A DNA stretch of 13,912 bases from DATBFX01 sp036558305 (GTDB lineage: Bacteria; Chloroflexota; Chloroflexia; Thermomicrobiales; UBA6265), in assembly GCA_036558305.1 (NCBI GenBank), contig DATBFX010000170.1, positions 1 through 13,912 on the forward strand, read 5' to 3'. The number at the start of each line of letters is the position of its first letter. Position 1 is the stretch's first letter. The notes beneath the pieces were generated by a model. It was not told where the DNA came from. It ran no database searches and worked only from the letters and a program-made list of their open reading frames with translations. The position numbers were made by a program, and so were the translations under genes. Shown piece by piece: positions 1-7,278 of the stretch.

Positions 1-1332
1 CCCGTGATCGTCCAGTTCGGCGGCCAGACCGCCATCAACCTGGCGGAACCGCTGTCGAGCCGCGGCACCGAGATCATGGGCAGCTCGCTCGACTCGATCG
101 ACCTTGCAGAAGACCGCGAGCGCTTCGAGGCGTTCCTGCGCCGTCTCGGCATTCCCCAGCCGCACGGCGCCGCCGTCACCTCGCTCGCGGACGCCCAGGA
201 AGTCGCGGAGCGCATCGGTTACCCCGTCCTCGTTCGCCCGTCGTACGTCCTCGGCGGCCGGGCGATGGAGGTCGTCTACGGTCCCGAGCAACTCGCCCGC
301 TACATCCGCAACGCGACGACGATGACTCCCGACCATCCCGTCCTGGTCGACAAGTACCTCCTCGGCAAGGAGGTCGAAGTCGACGCCATCTGTGACGGCG
401 AGACGGTCCTCATCCCCGGCATCATGGAGCACATCGAGCGGGCCGGCGTCCACTCCGGCGACTCCTTCGCCGTCTATCCCGCCGTCCACCTCTACCCCGC
501 CGAGATCGAAACCATCGTCGATTACACGACGCGGATCGCCCGCGAGATCGGCGCCCGCGGTCTGATCAACATCCAGTACGTCGTCCACATCGGCCGCATC
601 TACGTCCTCGAAGTCAATCCGCGCTCGTCGCGGACGGTGCCCTTCCTCAGCAAGGTCACCGGCGTGCCGATGGTCAAACTCGCCACCAACATCATGCTCG
701 GCAAGTCACTCAAGGAGCAGGGCTACGAGGGCGGACTCTGGCCGCGCCAACCGCTCGTCGCCGTCAAGGCGCCCGTCTTCTCGATGGCGAAATTGCGCGG
801 CGTCGAGGTGAACCTCGGTCCCGAGATGAAATCGACCGGCGAAGTGATGGGCGTCGACCTGACCTTCGAGTCGGCGTTTTTCAAAGCACTGATCGCGGCC
901 GGGCTCGCCCTCCCGAATCGCGGCTCGATCCTGATCTCGCTCGCCGACGAGGACAAAACCGATTCGCTGGAAATGATCGGACAACTGGTCCGGCAGGGGT
1001 TCCGGCTGTACGCGACGGAAGGAACCGCCGCGCTCATCGAACGGTCCGGCATGCCGGTCCAACTCACCACCAAGCGGATCGGCCGCGGTAAACCCGACGT
1101 GCTCGACGTGATCCTGAAGGGGATCGTCAACGGCGTCATCAACACACCGGGACCGGCCGACAAGGAGATCCTCGACGGTCTCGAGATTCGCCGTGCCGCG
1201 GTCGAACGCGGTATCCCCTGCATCACCTCGATCGACACCGCCCGCGCGATGGTCGCGGCGATGGCGAAGGCGACCGACGTCTATACTGTCCAACCGATGC
1301 CCGCCTACCGACGCGTCGGATTCGGCTATTGA
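1..1332 (+). CDS. carB: Carbamoyl-phosphate synthase large subunit, C-terminal part (5' truncated by window edge)
   Basis: This is the last 443 residues of the CarB synthetase subunit, which makes carbamoyl phosphate from glutamine-derived ammonia, bicarbonate and two ATP for pyrimidines and arginine. The reading frame is open from base 1, so the real start lies outside; E. coli CarB is about 1073 residues. Visible parts are the second ATP-grasp (carbamate kinase) domain, opening with VQFGGQT near residue 4. It contains the glycine-rich loop RPSYVLGGRAMEV near residue 80 and the metal/ATP motif LEVNPRSSRTVPF near residue 203. From about residue 305 follows the MGS-like allosteric domain, with QGFRLYATEGTA and a GVINTPG loop. 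Both CPSase signature patterns are intact and there is no frameshift. The stop lies 16 bases before pyrK. The similarity to known CarB is strong along its whole length. Confidence 0.97.
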   Translation, partial: PVIVQFGGQTAINLAEPLSSRGTEIMGSSLDSIDLAEDRERFEAFLRRLGIPQPHGAAVTSLADAQEVAERIGYPVLVRPSYVLGGRAMEVVYGPEQLARYIRNATTMTPDHPVLVDKYLLGKEVEVDAICDGETVLIPGIMEHIERAGVHSGDSFAVYPAVHLYPAEIETIVDYTTRIAREIGARGLINIQYVVHIGRIYVLEVNPRSSRTVPFLSKVTGVPMVKLATNIMLGKSLKEQGYEGGLWPRQPLVAVKAPVFSMAKLRGVEVNLGPEMKSTGEVMGVDLTFESAFFKALIAAGLALPNRGSILISLADEDKTDSLEMIGQLVRQGFRLYATEGTAALIERSGMPVQLTTKRIGRGKPDVLDVILKGIVNGVINTPGPADKEILDGLEIRRAAVERGIPCITSIDTARAMVAAMAKATDVYTVQPMPAYRRVGFGY

Positions 1333-1348
1333 TTCGGACGGGATCGTC

Positions 1349-2137
1349 ATGGCGGCGCGGGAGTTCGTCGGAACGGTCGTCGCCACCGAATCCGTGATGG
1401 GTGACGCCGTGCTGCTGACGTTCACCTGCCCGCCCGCGATCACGGACTCCGTCCATGCCGGCCGCTTCGTCGAGATCCTCTGCCGCGATCGCCACTCGCT
1501 CGACCCGCTGCTTCGCCGCGCCTTCTCTCTGTACGGCGCCTCGACCACCGACAATACGTTGACCGTCCTCGTCCGCCCGTTCGGCCGCGCCAGCTCCTGG
1601 CTGGTGAACCGCCAGGTCGGTGAGCGACTCGACGTCATCGGCGTGCTCGGCAACGCGTTCACCGTCGCCGCGAAGTCGACGAACCTCCTCCTGGTCGCGG
1701 GTGGCATCGGCGTCGCGCCGCTGGTGATGCTGGCCGAGGAGGCGATCGGCACGGGCCGCAACGTGACCTTCCTGATGGGCGCTGCTCACGAAGCTGGCTT
1801 GTTGCCCGCCTCCCGGTTTCCGAGCAGCGTCGAATACTTTGTCTCGACCGACGACGGCAGCCGGGGCCACCAAGGATTCGTGACCGACCTGGTTCCGCCC
1901 TACGTCCGTTGGGCGGACCAGATCTTTGCCTGCGGTCCGGAACCGATGTACCGGTCGCTCAAGCAGGCGATGCAACCCGACCGGTTGGCCGGAAAACCGA
2001 CCGCCCAGGTCTCGACGGAGCGCCCGATGGCCTGCGGATTCGGGGCGTGCCTCGGCTGCATCGTCGAAACCCGACGCGGGCCGGTCGCCTCGTGCGTCCA
2101 CGGTCCCGTCTTCGATCTCGACGACCTCGTCTGGTGA
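1349..2137 (+). CDS. pyrK: Dihydroorotate dehydrogenase B electron-transfer subunit PyrK
   Basis: A 262-residue FAD/[2Fe-2S] protein that passes electrons from PyrD to NAD+. The FAD-binding motif RRAFSLYG sits at residues 56-63, the nucleotide-binding loop AGGIGVAPL at 117-125 and FACGPEPMY at 193-201. The C-terminal iron-sulfur cluster cysteines are C229, C234, C237 and C249 (CX4CX2CX11C), within MACGFGACLGC and VHGPVFD, as in Lactococcus PyrK. The ATG at 1349 was chosen because it gives the family's usual length and N-terminus and has a weak GGACGGGA ribosome site five bases upstream; the frame is open further upstream into carB. It lies directly between carB and pyrD, its obligate partner. 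The start is fairly sure and the function very sure. Confidence 0.95.
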   Translation: MAAREFVGTVVATESVMGDAVLLTFTCPPAITDSVHAGRFVEILCRDRHSLDPLLRRAFSLYGASTTDNTLTVLVRPFGRASSWLVNRQVGERLDVIGVLGNAFTVAAKSTNLLLVAGGIGVAPLVMLAEEAIGTGRNVTFLMGAAHEAGLLPASRFPSSVEYFVSTDDGSRGHQGFVTDLVPPYVRWADQIFACGPEPMYRSLKQAMQPDRLAGKPTAQVSTERPMACGFGACLGCIVETRRGPVASCVHGPVFDLDDLVW

Positions 2138-2157
2138 GCAAGGAGAGCCCGGTCCCG

Positions 2158-3141
2158 ATGGTCTCGCTTGCGGTCGATCTGGCGCCCCACAATCCGCGGG
2201 AGTTGCTTCTGGCGAACCCGATCATCGCCGCCTCCGGTTGCTTCGGCTTCGGTCAGGAGTACGCCGGCATCGTCGACGTTCAACGCTTGGGCGCCTTCGT
2301 CTGCAAAAGCATCACACTCCGACCCCGCCACGGCAACGCGATGCCGCGCATCGCGGAAACCCCGGCCGGTGTCCTCTCCGCCGTCGGACTCCAAAACCCC
2401 GGCCTCACCACCTTTGCCCGCAGATACCCACCCATCTGGGCGACCTGGACCGTCCCCGCGATCGTCAGCATCGCCGGCGCGACGATCGACGAGTTCGTGG
2501 CGATTGCCCAAACCTTGGACGAGCTCCCCGGAATAGCGGCGATCGAGCTCAACCTCTCCTGTCCGAACCGGGAGGCCGCCGGCGCGAGTTTCGGCTGGGA
2601 CCCCGACCAAACGGCCCAACTGGTCGAGGCCGTTCGCGCATCGACGAGTCTGCCCGTGATCGCCAAACTCAGTCCGATTCCTCTCGGTGTCGTCGCCATC
2701 GCCCAGGCCGCGGAAACCGCCGGCGCCGATGCCGTCTCCTTGATCAACGCGCTCGTGGGCCTGTCGATCGACGTCAAACGGCGAAAACCCGCCCTGGCGG
2801 CCGGTGCGGGCGGTCTCACCGGCCCCGCGGTCAAGCCGCTTGCCCTGCACATGGTGTATGAAGTAGCAGCGGCGGTGTCGGTGCCCGTGGTCGGCATCGG
2901 GGGTATCGCCAGGCTCGCGGACGTCCTCGAATTCCTCATGGCCGGCGCCAGCGCGATCCAGATCGGTACGGCGATCTTTGCGCAGCCGAGTCTCTTGACC
3001 CGGCTGATCGACGAACTCGAGGCGTGGATGACAACCAACGGATTCGAACGGCTCGACGATCTCGTCGGCATCGCGCGAGACGCGTCGCCCAACCACGCCG
3101 CGGATGACCACCTTCCGAGTCGGGCGGTCGCGGCTGGATGA
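2158..3141 (+). CDS. pyrD: Dihydroorotate dehydrogenase, class 1B catalytic subunit
   Basis: A 327-residue FMN-dependent TIM-barrel enzyme that oxidises dihydroorotate to orotate in the cytoplasm. Its motifs are ANPIIAASGCFGFG (residues 19-32), KSITLRPRHGN (50-60) and VGLQNPG (76-82). LNLSCPN (131-137) places the catalytic cysteine at C135, the same number as in Lactococcus PyrDB. The phosphate-binding end of the barrel is VVGIGGIARLAD and AGASAIQIGTAIF. A cysteine rather than a serine base, plus the adjacent pyrK, identify the NAD-linked class 1B enzyme. The ATG at 2158 follows an AAGGAGAG ribosome site at 2140-2146. A GTG at 2134 overlapping the pyrK stop is in frame but has no such site, so I reject it. 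The last about 15 residues are a poorly conserved tail. The stop overlaps the antiporter start. Confidence 0.96.
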   Translation: MVSLAVDLAPHNPRELLLANPIIAASGCFGFGQEYAGIVDVQRLGAFVCKSITLRPRHGNAMPRIAETPAGVLSAVGLQNPGLTTFARRYPPIWATWTVPAIVSIAGATIDEFVAIAQTLDELPGIAAIELNLSCPNREAAGASFGWDPDQTAQLVEAVRASTSLPVIAKLSPIPLGVVAIAQAAETAGADAVSLINALVGLSIDVKRRKPALAAGAGGLTGPAVKPLALHMVYEVAAAVSVPVVGIGGIARLADVLEFLMAGASAIQIGTAIFAQPSLLTRLIDELEAWMTTNGFERLDDLVGIARDASPNHAADDHLPSRAVAAG

Positions 3142-4193
3142 AGTACCTCTACGGGCTGCTGATCCTCGTCCCCGTCGCGTTGCTCCTCGAGTACGGCAAT
3201 CTCGGCGGGCATGCCGTGGTCTTCGTCACCTCGGCCGGGGCGATGATCCCGCTGGCCGCGATCCTCGGCCGCGCCACCGAAGAGGTGGCGATCTACACTG
3301 GACCGAAAATCGGCGCCCTCCTCAACGCCACCCTCGGCAACGCGGCCGAATTGATCATCACCATCGTCGCGCTCAACGAGGGTTTGGTCGACGTCGTCAA
3401 GGCGAGCATCGCCGGTTCGATCATCGGCAACATCCTCGTCGTTCTCGGGTTTTCGGTGTTGCTCGGCGGTCTCAAACACGGGACCCAGCGTTTTGACCAG
3501 CGAGCCGCCGGCGCCAACGCGACGATGATGTCGCTTGCCGTCCTCGCGCTCCTGATTCCGGCCCTCTTCGCGTTGCCGAGCCACGGCCGGAGGATCAGCG
3601 ATCACGACGTGAAGCTGCTCAGCGATGGTGTCGCGATCGTCATGATCGCCATTTACGTGCTCTACCTCATCTTCTCGCTGCGCGGGACTTCCCCGGCCGA
3701 ACGCGAGCAGGAACAGGAGGAGGACGTCGCCTCAATGCGCCTTCCCACGGCGATCGCGCTCCTGGCGGGCGCTACCGTTGCCATCGTCGTCTTGAGCGAA
3801 GTCCTCGTCGGCGCCATCGAACCGACCGCCCAGGATTGGGGTCTCACGGAACTCTTCATCGGCGTCATGCTGATTCCCCTGATCGGCAACATCGCCGAGC
3901 ACCTCGTCGCCGTCCAGGTCGCGATGGCAAACAAGATGGATCTCAGTCTCGGCATCGCCGTCGGCTCCGGTCTCCAGGTCGCCCTCTTCGTGACACCGGT
4001 CCTCGTCTTCGCCGGTATCCTCCTCGACCAACCGATGACGCTCGTCTTCAACAGCTACGAACTCGCCGCCCTCGTCGCCGCCACCTTCATCGCCGTCCTC
4101 ATCTCGCTCGACGGTGAGTCGCATTGGCTCGAAGGCGCCGAGTTGATCGCCCTCTACGCGATCCTCGGCCTGGCCTTCTATTTCGTCCCGTGA
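3138..4193 (+). CDS. cax: Calcium/proton antiporter, CAX family
   Basis: A 351-residue inner-membrane cation/H+ exchanger of the CaCA superfamily that most likely exports Ca2+ using the proton gradient. Both family repeats are present. The first is GNAAELIITIVALNEGLVDV from residue 67, followed by KASIAGSIIGNILVVLG. The second is GNIAEHLVAVQVAMANKMDL from residue 250, followed by SLGIAVGSGLQVALF. The key acidic residues are E71 and E254. About ten or eleven hydrophobic segments are visible. An acidic loop, EREQEQEED at about 188-196, separates the two halves, as is typical of the family. The start ATGA overlaps the pyrD stop by four bases and no clear ribosome site is seen, so translation is probably coupled to pyrD. 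No link between Ca2+ transport and pyrimidine synthesis is known to me, so its place between pyrD and pyrE is odd. Confidence 0.93.
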   Translation: MKYLYGLLILVPVALLLEYGNLGGHAVVFVTSAGAMIPLAAILGRATEEVAIYTGPKIGALLNATLGNAAELIITIVALNEGLVDVVKASIAGSIIGNILVVLGFSVLLGGLKHGTQRFDQRAAGANATMMSLAVLALLIPALFALPSHGRRISDHDVKLLSDGVAIVMIAIYVLYLIFSLRGTSPAEREQEQEEDVASMRLPTAIALLAGATVAIVVLSEVLVGAIEPTAQDWGLTELFIGVMLIPLIGNIAEHLVAVQVAMANKMDLSLGIAVGSGLQVALFVTPVLVFAGILLDQPMTLVFNSYELAALVAATFIAVLISLDGESHWLEGAELIALYAILGLAFYFVP

Positions 4194-4222
4194 CGGTTCG
4201 CACCCGGAAGGAACCCACCACC

Positions 4223-4807
4223 GTGGCAGACGACCTGCTCGCGCGACTGACGCGCATCGGCGCCCTCAAGGAAGGGCATTTCCTTCTTTCCTCGGGTCGC
4301 CATAGCGATCGCTATTTCGAGAAATTCGACCTCCTCCGCCTCCCACGCGAGACCGAAGCGGTCTGCCGCGGCTTTGCCGAACGATTCGCCGACGTCGCCA
4401 TCGACGTCGTCGCCGGACCCACCACCGGCGGCATCCTCCTCGCCTTCGAAGTCGCCCGCCAACTCGGCGTTGCCGCCGCCTACGCCGAGCGCCGCACCGA
4501 CGGTCAACCCGGTCGCGAGTTTCGCCGTGGCACGACGTTCGCCCCCGGCCAACGCGTTCTCGTCGTCGACGACATCCTGACCACCGGCGGCTCCGTGCGG
4601 GAAACACTGGCCGCGCTATCAGAACGCCCCGTCGAGGTGGTCGCCGTAGCCGTGCTCGTGGATCGAAGCGGAGGTGCAGTCCAATTCGGCCCGATGCCGC
4701 TCTTCGCGCTCGCAACACTCGTCGTCGAGACATGGGAGCCGGACGAGTGTCCACTCTGCGCCAAGGAAATGCCGGTAACGAAACCGGGCACAACGCCGAC
4801 TGCGTAG
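4223..4807 (+). CDS. pyrE: Orotate phosphoribosyltransferase
   Basis: A 194-residue type I phosphoribosyltransferase that converts orotate and PRPP to OMP, the step after PyrD/PyrK. Seen are the N-terminal FLLSSGRHSDRYFEKF (residues 20-35), the VVAGPTTGGILLA loop (62-74), a flexible-loop region AERRTDGQPGREFRRG (88-103) and the PRPP-binding motif RVLVVDDILTTGGS (111-124). The C-terminal WEPDECPLCAKEMPV, with a CXXC pair at C176/C179, is common in bacterial PyrE of this subgroup. The GTG at 4223 was chosen for the GGAAGGA ribosome site at 4206-4212. An in-frame GTG at 4190, overlapping the antiporter stop, would add eleven residues but lacks a ribosome site. It is the last gene of the operon, and its TAG stop lies inside a long palindrome. 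Confidence 0.96.
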   Translation: MADDLLARLTRIGALKEGHFLLSSGRHSDRYFEKFDLLRLPRETEAVCRGFAERFADVAIDVVAGPTTGGILLAFEVARQLGVAAAYAERRTDGQPGREFRRGTTFAPGQRVLVVDDILTTGGSVRETLAALSERPVEVVAVAVLVDRSGGAVQFGPMPLFALATLVVETWEPDECPLCAKEMPVTKPGTTPTA

Positions 4808-4838
4808 GGGCGCATCGCCCAGTGGGTGCGCCCCTACG
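4803..4838. repeat. Perfect palindrome at the pyrE 3' end, REP-like and probably a two-way terminator
   Basis: CGTAGGGGCGCA (4803-4814) is followed by a 12-base loop and its exact complement TGCGCCCCTACG (4827-4838). The loop contains a further CCC-AGT-GGG mini-hairpin. The stem includes the pyrE stop codon TAG. It sits between two converging transcripts (pyrE ends at 4807, the small minus-strand gene at 4854) and could block read-through both ways. There is no T-run on either side, so it is not a textbook intrinsic terminator. GTAGGGGCG-type palindromes occur as dispersed repeats in several bacterial genomes; this is the only copy in the window. Confidence 0.75.
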
Positions 4839-4853
4839 GACGAAAATCAACGC

Positions 4854-5072
4854 CTATGGTTCGTGCCTCGCGGCGTTCTCTATCCGATGTCGCAACTCTT
4901 CTCGCTGCGCGATCAAATCGTCGAGGCGCTGCTCGATCTGTTGCAAAATATCCGGCCGCGGCCGTCGCACGTACTCGTCCCGCAATTCGATGATCATCTG
5001 GGCCAGCCGGGCGATCGTCCGCACCGTGTGGACCGGGTCGTCCTCGCGCGACGGCGGCGAGTAGCCGCTCAT
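4854..5072 (-). CDS. Small coiled-coil protein of unknown function, downstream of ligA
   Basis: A 72-residue protein I do not recognise. It reads from ATG at 5072 to TAG at 4854. The ATG lies two bases after the ligA stop, and a GAGGAG ribosome site sits inside the last ligA codons (5086-5081) with 8-base spacing, so it is very likely co-translated with ligA. The N-terminus is short and polar (MSGYSPPSREDD). Residues 15-35 form a hydrophobic-patterned helix, then a PRP break at 38-40. Residues 41-69 are a strongly charged heptad-like helix (ILQQIEQRLDDLIAQREEL). There is no signal peptide, membrane segment or cysteine. The shape suggests a small helical hairpin or dimerising coiled coil. Its function is not deducible; a ligA-linked or general role is possible. 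Confidence 0.75.
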   Translation of the reverse strand: MSGYSPPSREDDPVHTVRTIARLAQMIIELRDEYVRRPRPDILQQIEQRLDDLIAQREELRHRIENAARHEP

Positions 5073-5074
5073 GC

Positions 5075-7138
5075 CTACGTCTCCTCGGCCGGAGTTGGCT
5101 GCTCCGGCCCCGCTGCCGACCCGTCGAGCAGAGCCAACAGTGCTTGCTCGTCGATGATAGGTACGTTTAACTCGCGCGCGCGGTCGGCTTTGCTCCCGGC
5201 CTCCTCGCCCGCCACGACGTAGGAGGTCTTCTTCGAGACCGAGCTCGCCACGTTTGCCCCGGCCCGTCGCAACCGCTCCTCCGCCTGCGGGCGCGACATC
5301 GTGCCGAGCCTGCCGGTCAGCACGAATGTCTTGCCGCTCAGGTGCGCCGCGCCGTTGGCATACGTCCCGTCCCCGTCCGCCGTTCTGACCCCTGCCTGCC
5401 GCAGCTTCTCGATGATAGCCCGGTTTTGCTCCTTATGAAAGAAGTCGAAGACACTGTCCGCCAGCACCCCCCCGACACCACCGACCGCGTTGATCTCCTC
5501 CAACGACGCGTTCGTCAGCGCATCGACCGAGCCGAACCGGTCGGCCAGCAGCGTCGCCGTCCGCTCGCCGACGTGCCGGATCCCCAGCGCGTTGATCAGC
5601 CGCCAGAGCGGTCGCGTCTTGCTTGCCTCGACGCCGGCGTGGAGATTGGCAGCGCTCTTCTCGCCCAACCCTTCCAGCTCGGCGACCGCGTTCCAGTCCA
5701 GCGCGTAGAGATCGGCCGCATCTTTGACCCAACCGAGATCGACGAAGCGGTCCGTGATCTTGGCGCCCATCCCGTCGATGTCCATCGCGCCACGCGAGAC
5801 GAAGTGGTGGAGGTGTTCCTTGAGTTGGGCCGGGCACGAGGCGTTGGTGCAATACCGCATCGCCTCCCCCGGCTCCCGATGCGTCGGCGCCCCGCACGAC
5901 GGACAGACATCCGGCATCTTGTACGGCTGTGCATTGGGCGGCCGCCGTTCCAGGATCACCTGGACGATCTGGGGGATGACGTCGCCGGCGCGTTGGACGA
6001 CGACGGTGTCGCCGATCCGGATGTCCTTGCGCGCGATCTCGTCCTCGTTGTGCAGCGTCGCTCGCCGGACGATCACCCCGCCGATGTTGACCGCCGTCAG
6101 GTGAGCCAGCGGATTCAGCGTTCCCGTGCGTCCGACGTTGATCGAGATGTCCTCGACCACCGTCGTCTTCTGCGTCGCCGGGAACTTGTAGGCCGTCGCC
6201 CACCGCGGTTCCCGCGCCACCCAGCCGATCTCGTCCTGCAAGCGCACGTCGTCGACCTTGACCACGACTCCGTCGATCTCAAAATCGAGCTTCTCCCGGC
6301 GCTCTTGCCAAACCGCGCACTGCTTCCACACCTCGTCGATGGAGGAGCACCGGGCGGGTTCGGGTGGGATCTGAAATCCCAGTTGCTTGAGCAATGCCAA
6401 TTCTTCCCAATGGTCTCGCGGCGCATCGATGCCCCGGACGTAGCCGATTCCGTAGGTGAACAAGCGAAGCGGCCGCGAGGCCGTAATCCGCGTGTCCAAT
6501 TGCCGCAGCGATCCCGCCGCCGAATTGCGCGGATTCATAAACGTCTTGCCGCCCTCGGCCAGGATCCGCTCGTTGAGCGCCCCGAAGTCCGCCTTGCGCA
6601 TGTAGACCTCGCCGCGCACCTCGATCGCCGCGGGTACCGCCGATCCCTCCGGCTCGTGCAGCCGTAGCGGCACCGTCTTGATCGTCCTCAGGTTGGCGGA
6701 GATGTCCTCGCCGACGAACCCGTCGCCCCGCGTCGCCCCGTGGTCGAACCGCCCGTTCTCGTAGGTCAATGCGACCGCCAGCCCGTCGATCTTCGGCTCC
6801 GTCACGAACGACAGCGGAGCGCCACCCGCGAACCGTGCCGCCCGCTGCGCCCACGCCCGCAGGTCGTCCTCGCTGAAGACGTTGCTGAGCGAGAGCATCG
6901 GCACCGGGTGCTCGATCTTGCCGAACTCCGACTGCGGGCCGATCCCGACCCGCTGCGTCGGCGACTCCGGCGTCACCAACTCGGGGTGCGCCTCTTCGAG
7001 CGCCCGCAACTCGCGCATCGCCTCGTCCCACTCGGCGTCGGAGACGCTCGGTTGGTCGAGGACGTAGTATTCGTAGTTCCAGCGCTCGATCTGGTGCCTG
7101 AGGGTTTCGACCCGCTGTTGGCTGTCGACGTCGGCCAT
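5075..7138 (-). CDS. ligA: NAD-dependent DNA ligase
   Basis: A 687-residue replicative and repair ligase that seals nicks using NAD+. Domains in order: Ia helical NMN-binding domain (about 1-70, with NYEYYVLDQPSVSD at 21-34); adenylation domain with catalytic K116 in EPKIDGLA; an OB fold with GRTGTLNP (336-343); a zinc finger with C412, C415, C430 and C435; helix-hairpin-helix repeats (about 450-585, with ALGIRHVGE); and a BRCT domain (about 597-675, LSGKTFVLTG). All parts and the usual length are present. I chose the ATG at 7138, since a GGGAGAG ribosome site (7154-7148) lies 9 bases from it. The in-frame GTG at 7144 would be only 3 bases from that site. After BRCT comes a short Pro/Glu-rich tail. 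It is divergent from the dnaQ-uvrC gene and co-directional with the small coiled-coil gene. Confidence 0.97.
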   Translation of the reverse strand: MADVDSQQRVETLRHQIERWNYEYYVLDQPSVSDAEWDEAMRELRALEEAHPELVTPESPTQRVGIGPQSEFGKIEHPVPMLSLSNVFSEDDLRAWAQRAARFAGGAPLSFVTEPKIDGLAVALTYENGRFDHGATRGDGFVGEDISANLRTIKTVPLRLHEPEGSAVPAAIEVRGEVYMRKADFGALNERILAEGGKTFMNPRNSAAGSLRQLDTRITASRPLRLFTYGIGYVRGIDAPRDHWEELALLKQLGFQIPPEPARCSSIDEVWKQCAVWQERREKLDFEIDGVVVKVDDVRLQDEIGWVAREPRWATAYKFPATQKTTVVEDISINVGRTGTLNPLAHLTAVNIGGVIVRRATLHNEDEIARKDIRIGDTVVVQRAGDVIPQIVQVILERRPPNAQPYKMPDVCPSCGAPTHREPGEAMRYCTNASCPAQLKEHLHHFVSRGAMDIDGMGAKITDRFVDLGWVKDAADLYALDWNAVAELEGLGEKSAANLHAGVEASKTRPLWRLINALGIRHVGERTATLLADRFGSVDALTNASLEEINAVGGVGGVLADSVFDFFHKEQNRAIIEKLRQAGVRTADGDGTYANGAAHLSGKTFVLTGRLGTMSRPQAEERLRRAGANVASSVSKKTSYVVAGEEAGSKADRARELNVPIIDEQALLALLDGSAAGPEQPTPAEET

Positions 7139-7196
7139 GGTCACGCGCTCTCCCGCGTGTGCTCAACGCGTGCGCAAAAAAGTGTGAACGTACGCA

Positions 7197-7212
7197 TCGA
7201 ACAGAGATTCTA
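7197..7212. promoter_or_regulatory. Candidate LexA (SOS) box between ligA and dnaQ-uvrC
   Basis: TCGAAC-AGAG-ATTCTA matches 10 of 12 fixed positions of the Gram-positive/actinobacterial LexA operator TCGAAC-N4-GTTCGA. One half-site is perfect. It overlaps the proposed ligA -10 and start site and touches the AT-rich stretch where the opposite promoter probably lies, so a bound repressor could control both repair genes. The LexA motif of this organism is unknown to me, so this is an inference from one site. Confidence 0.4.
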
Positions 7213-7215
7213 GCA
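7207..7215 (-). promoter_or_regulatory. Extended -10 promoter element for ligA
   Basis: On the minus strand the sequence reads TGC-TAGAAT, that is TGn followed by a hexamer 5/6 identical to TATAAT. Extended -10 promoters need little -35 match, and only weak candidates (around 7228-7235) are seen. Transcription would start near 7199-7201, giving a leader of about 60 bases before the ligA ATG at 7138. Confidence 0.5.
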
Positions 7216-7278
7216 TAGTATTCGCGCGTAACCGTTCCGCCTTGCTGCCCGGCTACGGTCGGGAACGAGGAGTCTCCG

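Larger units (their letters stand above)
7139..7278. promoter_or_regulatory. Divergent intergenic region between ligA and the dnaQ-uvrC fusion
   Basis: This 140-base gap must hold the promoters of both outward-facing genes. Its centre (7176-7222) is the only AT-rich stretch nearby, with an A6 run at 7176-7181 and the sequence TAGCATAGTATT from 7211. For the plus-strand gene the best -10 guesses are TAGCAT (7211-7216) or TAGTAT (7216-7221), each 4/6 to consensus, with no convincing -35. The plus-strand gene has a clear GAGGAG ribosome site at 7267-7272, six bases before its GTG start. Confidence 0.6.

Noticed and set aside
4190..4222. GTG at 4190 as the pyrE start (overlap with the antiporter stop)
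   Set aside because: No ribosome site before it, while GGAAGGA fits the GTG at 4223 well.
4803..4853. Classic intrinsic terminator after pyrE
   Set aside because: The hairpin is strong, but no T-run follows on either strand, so it is listed as a repeat with a possible terminator role.
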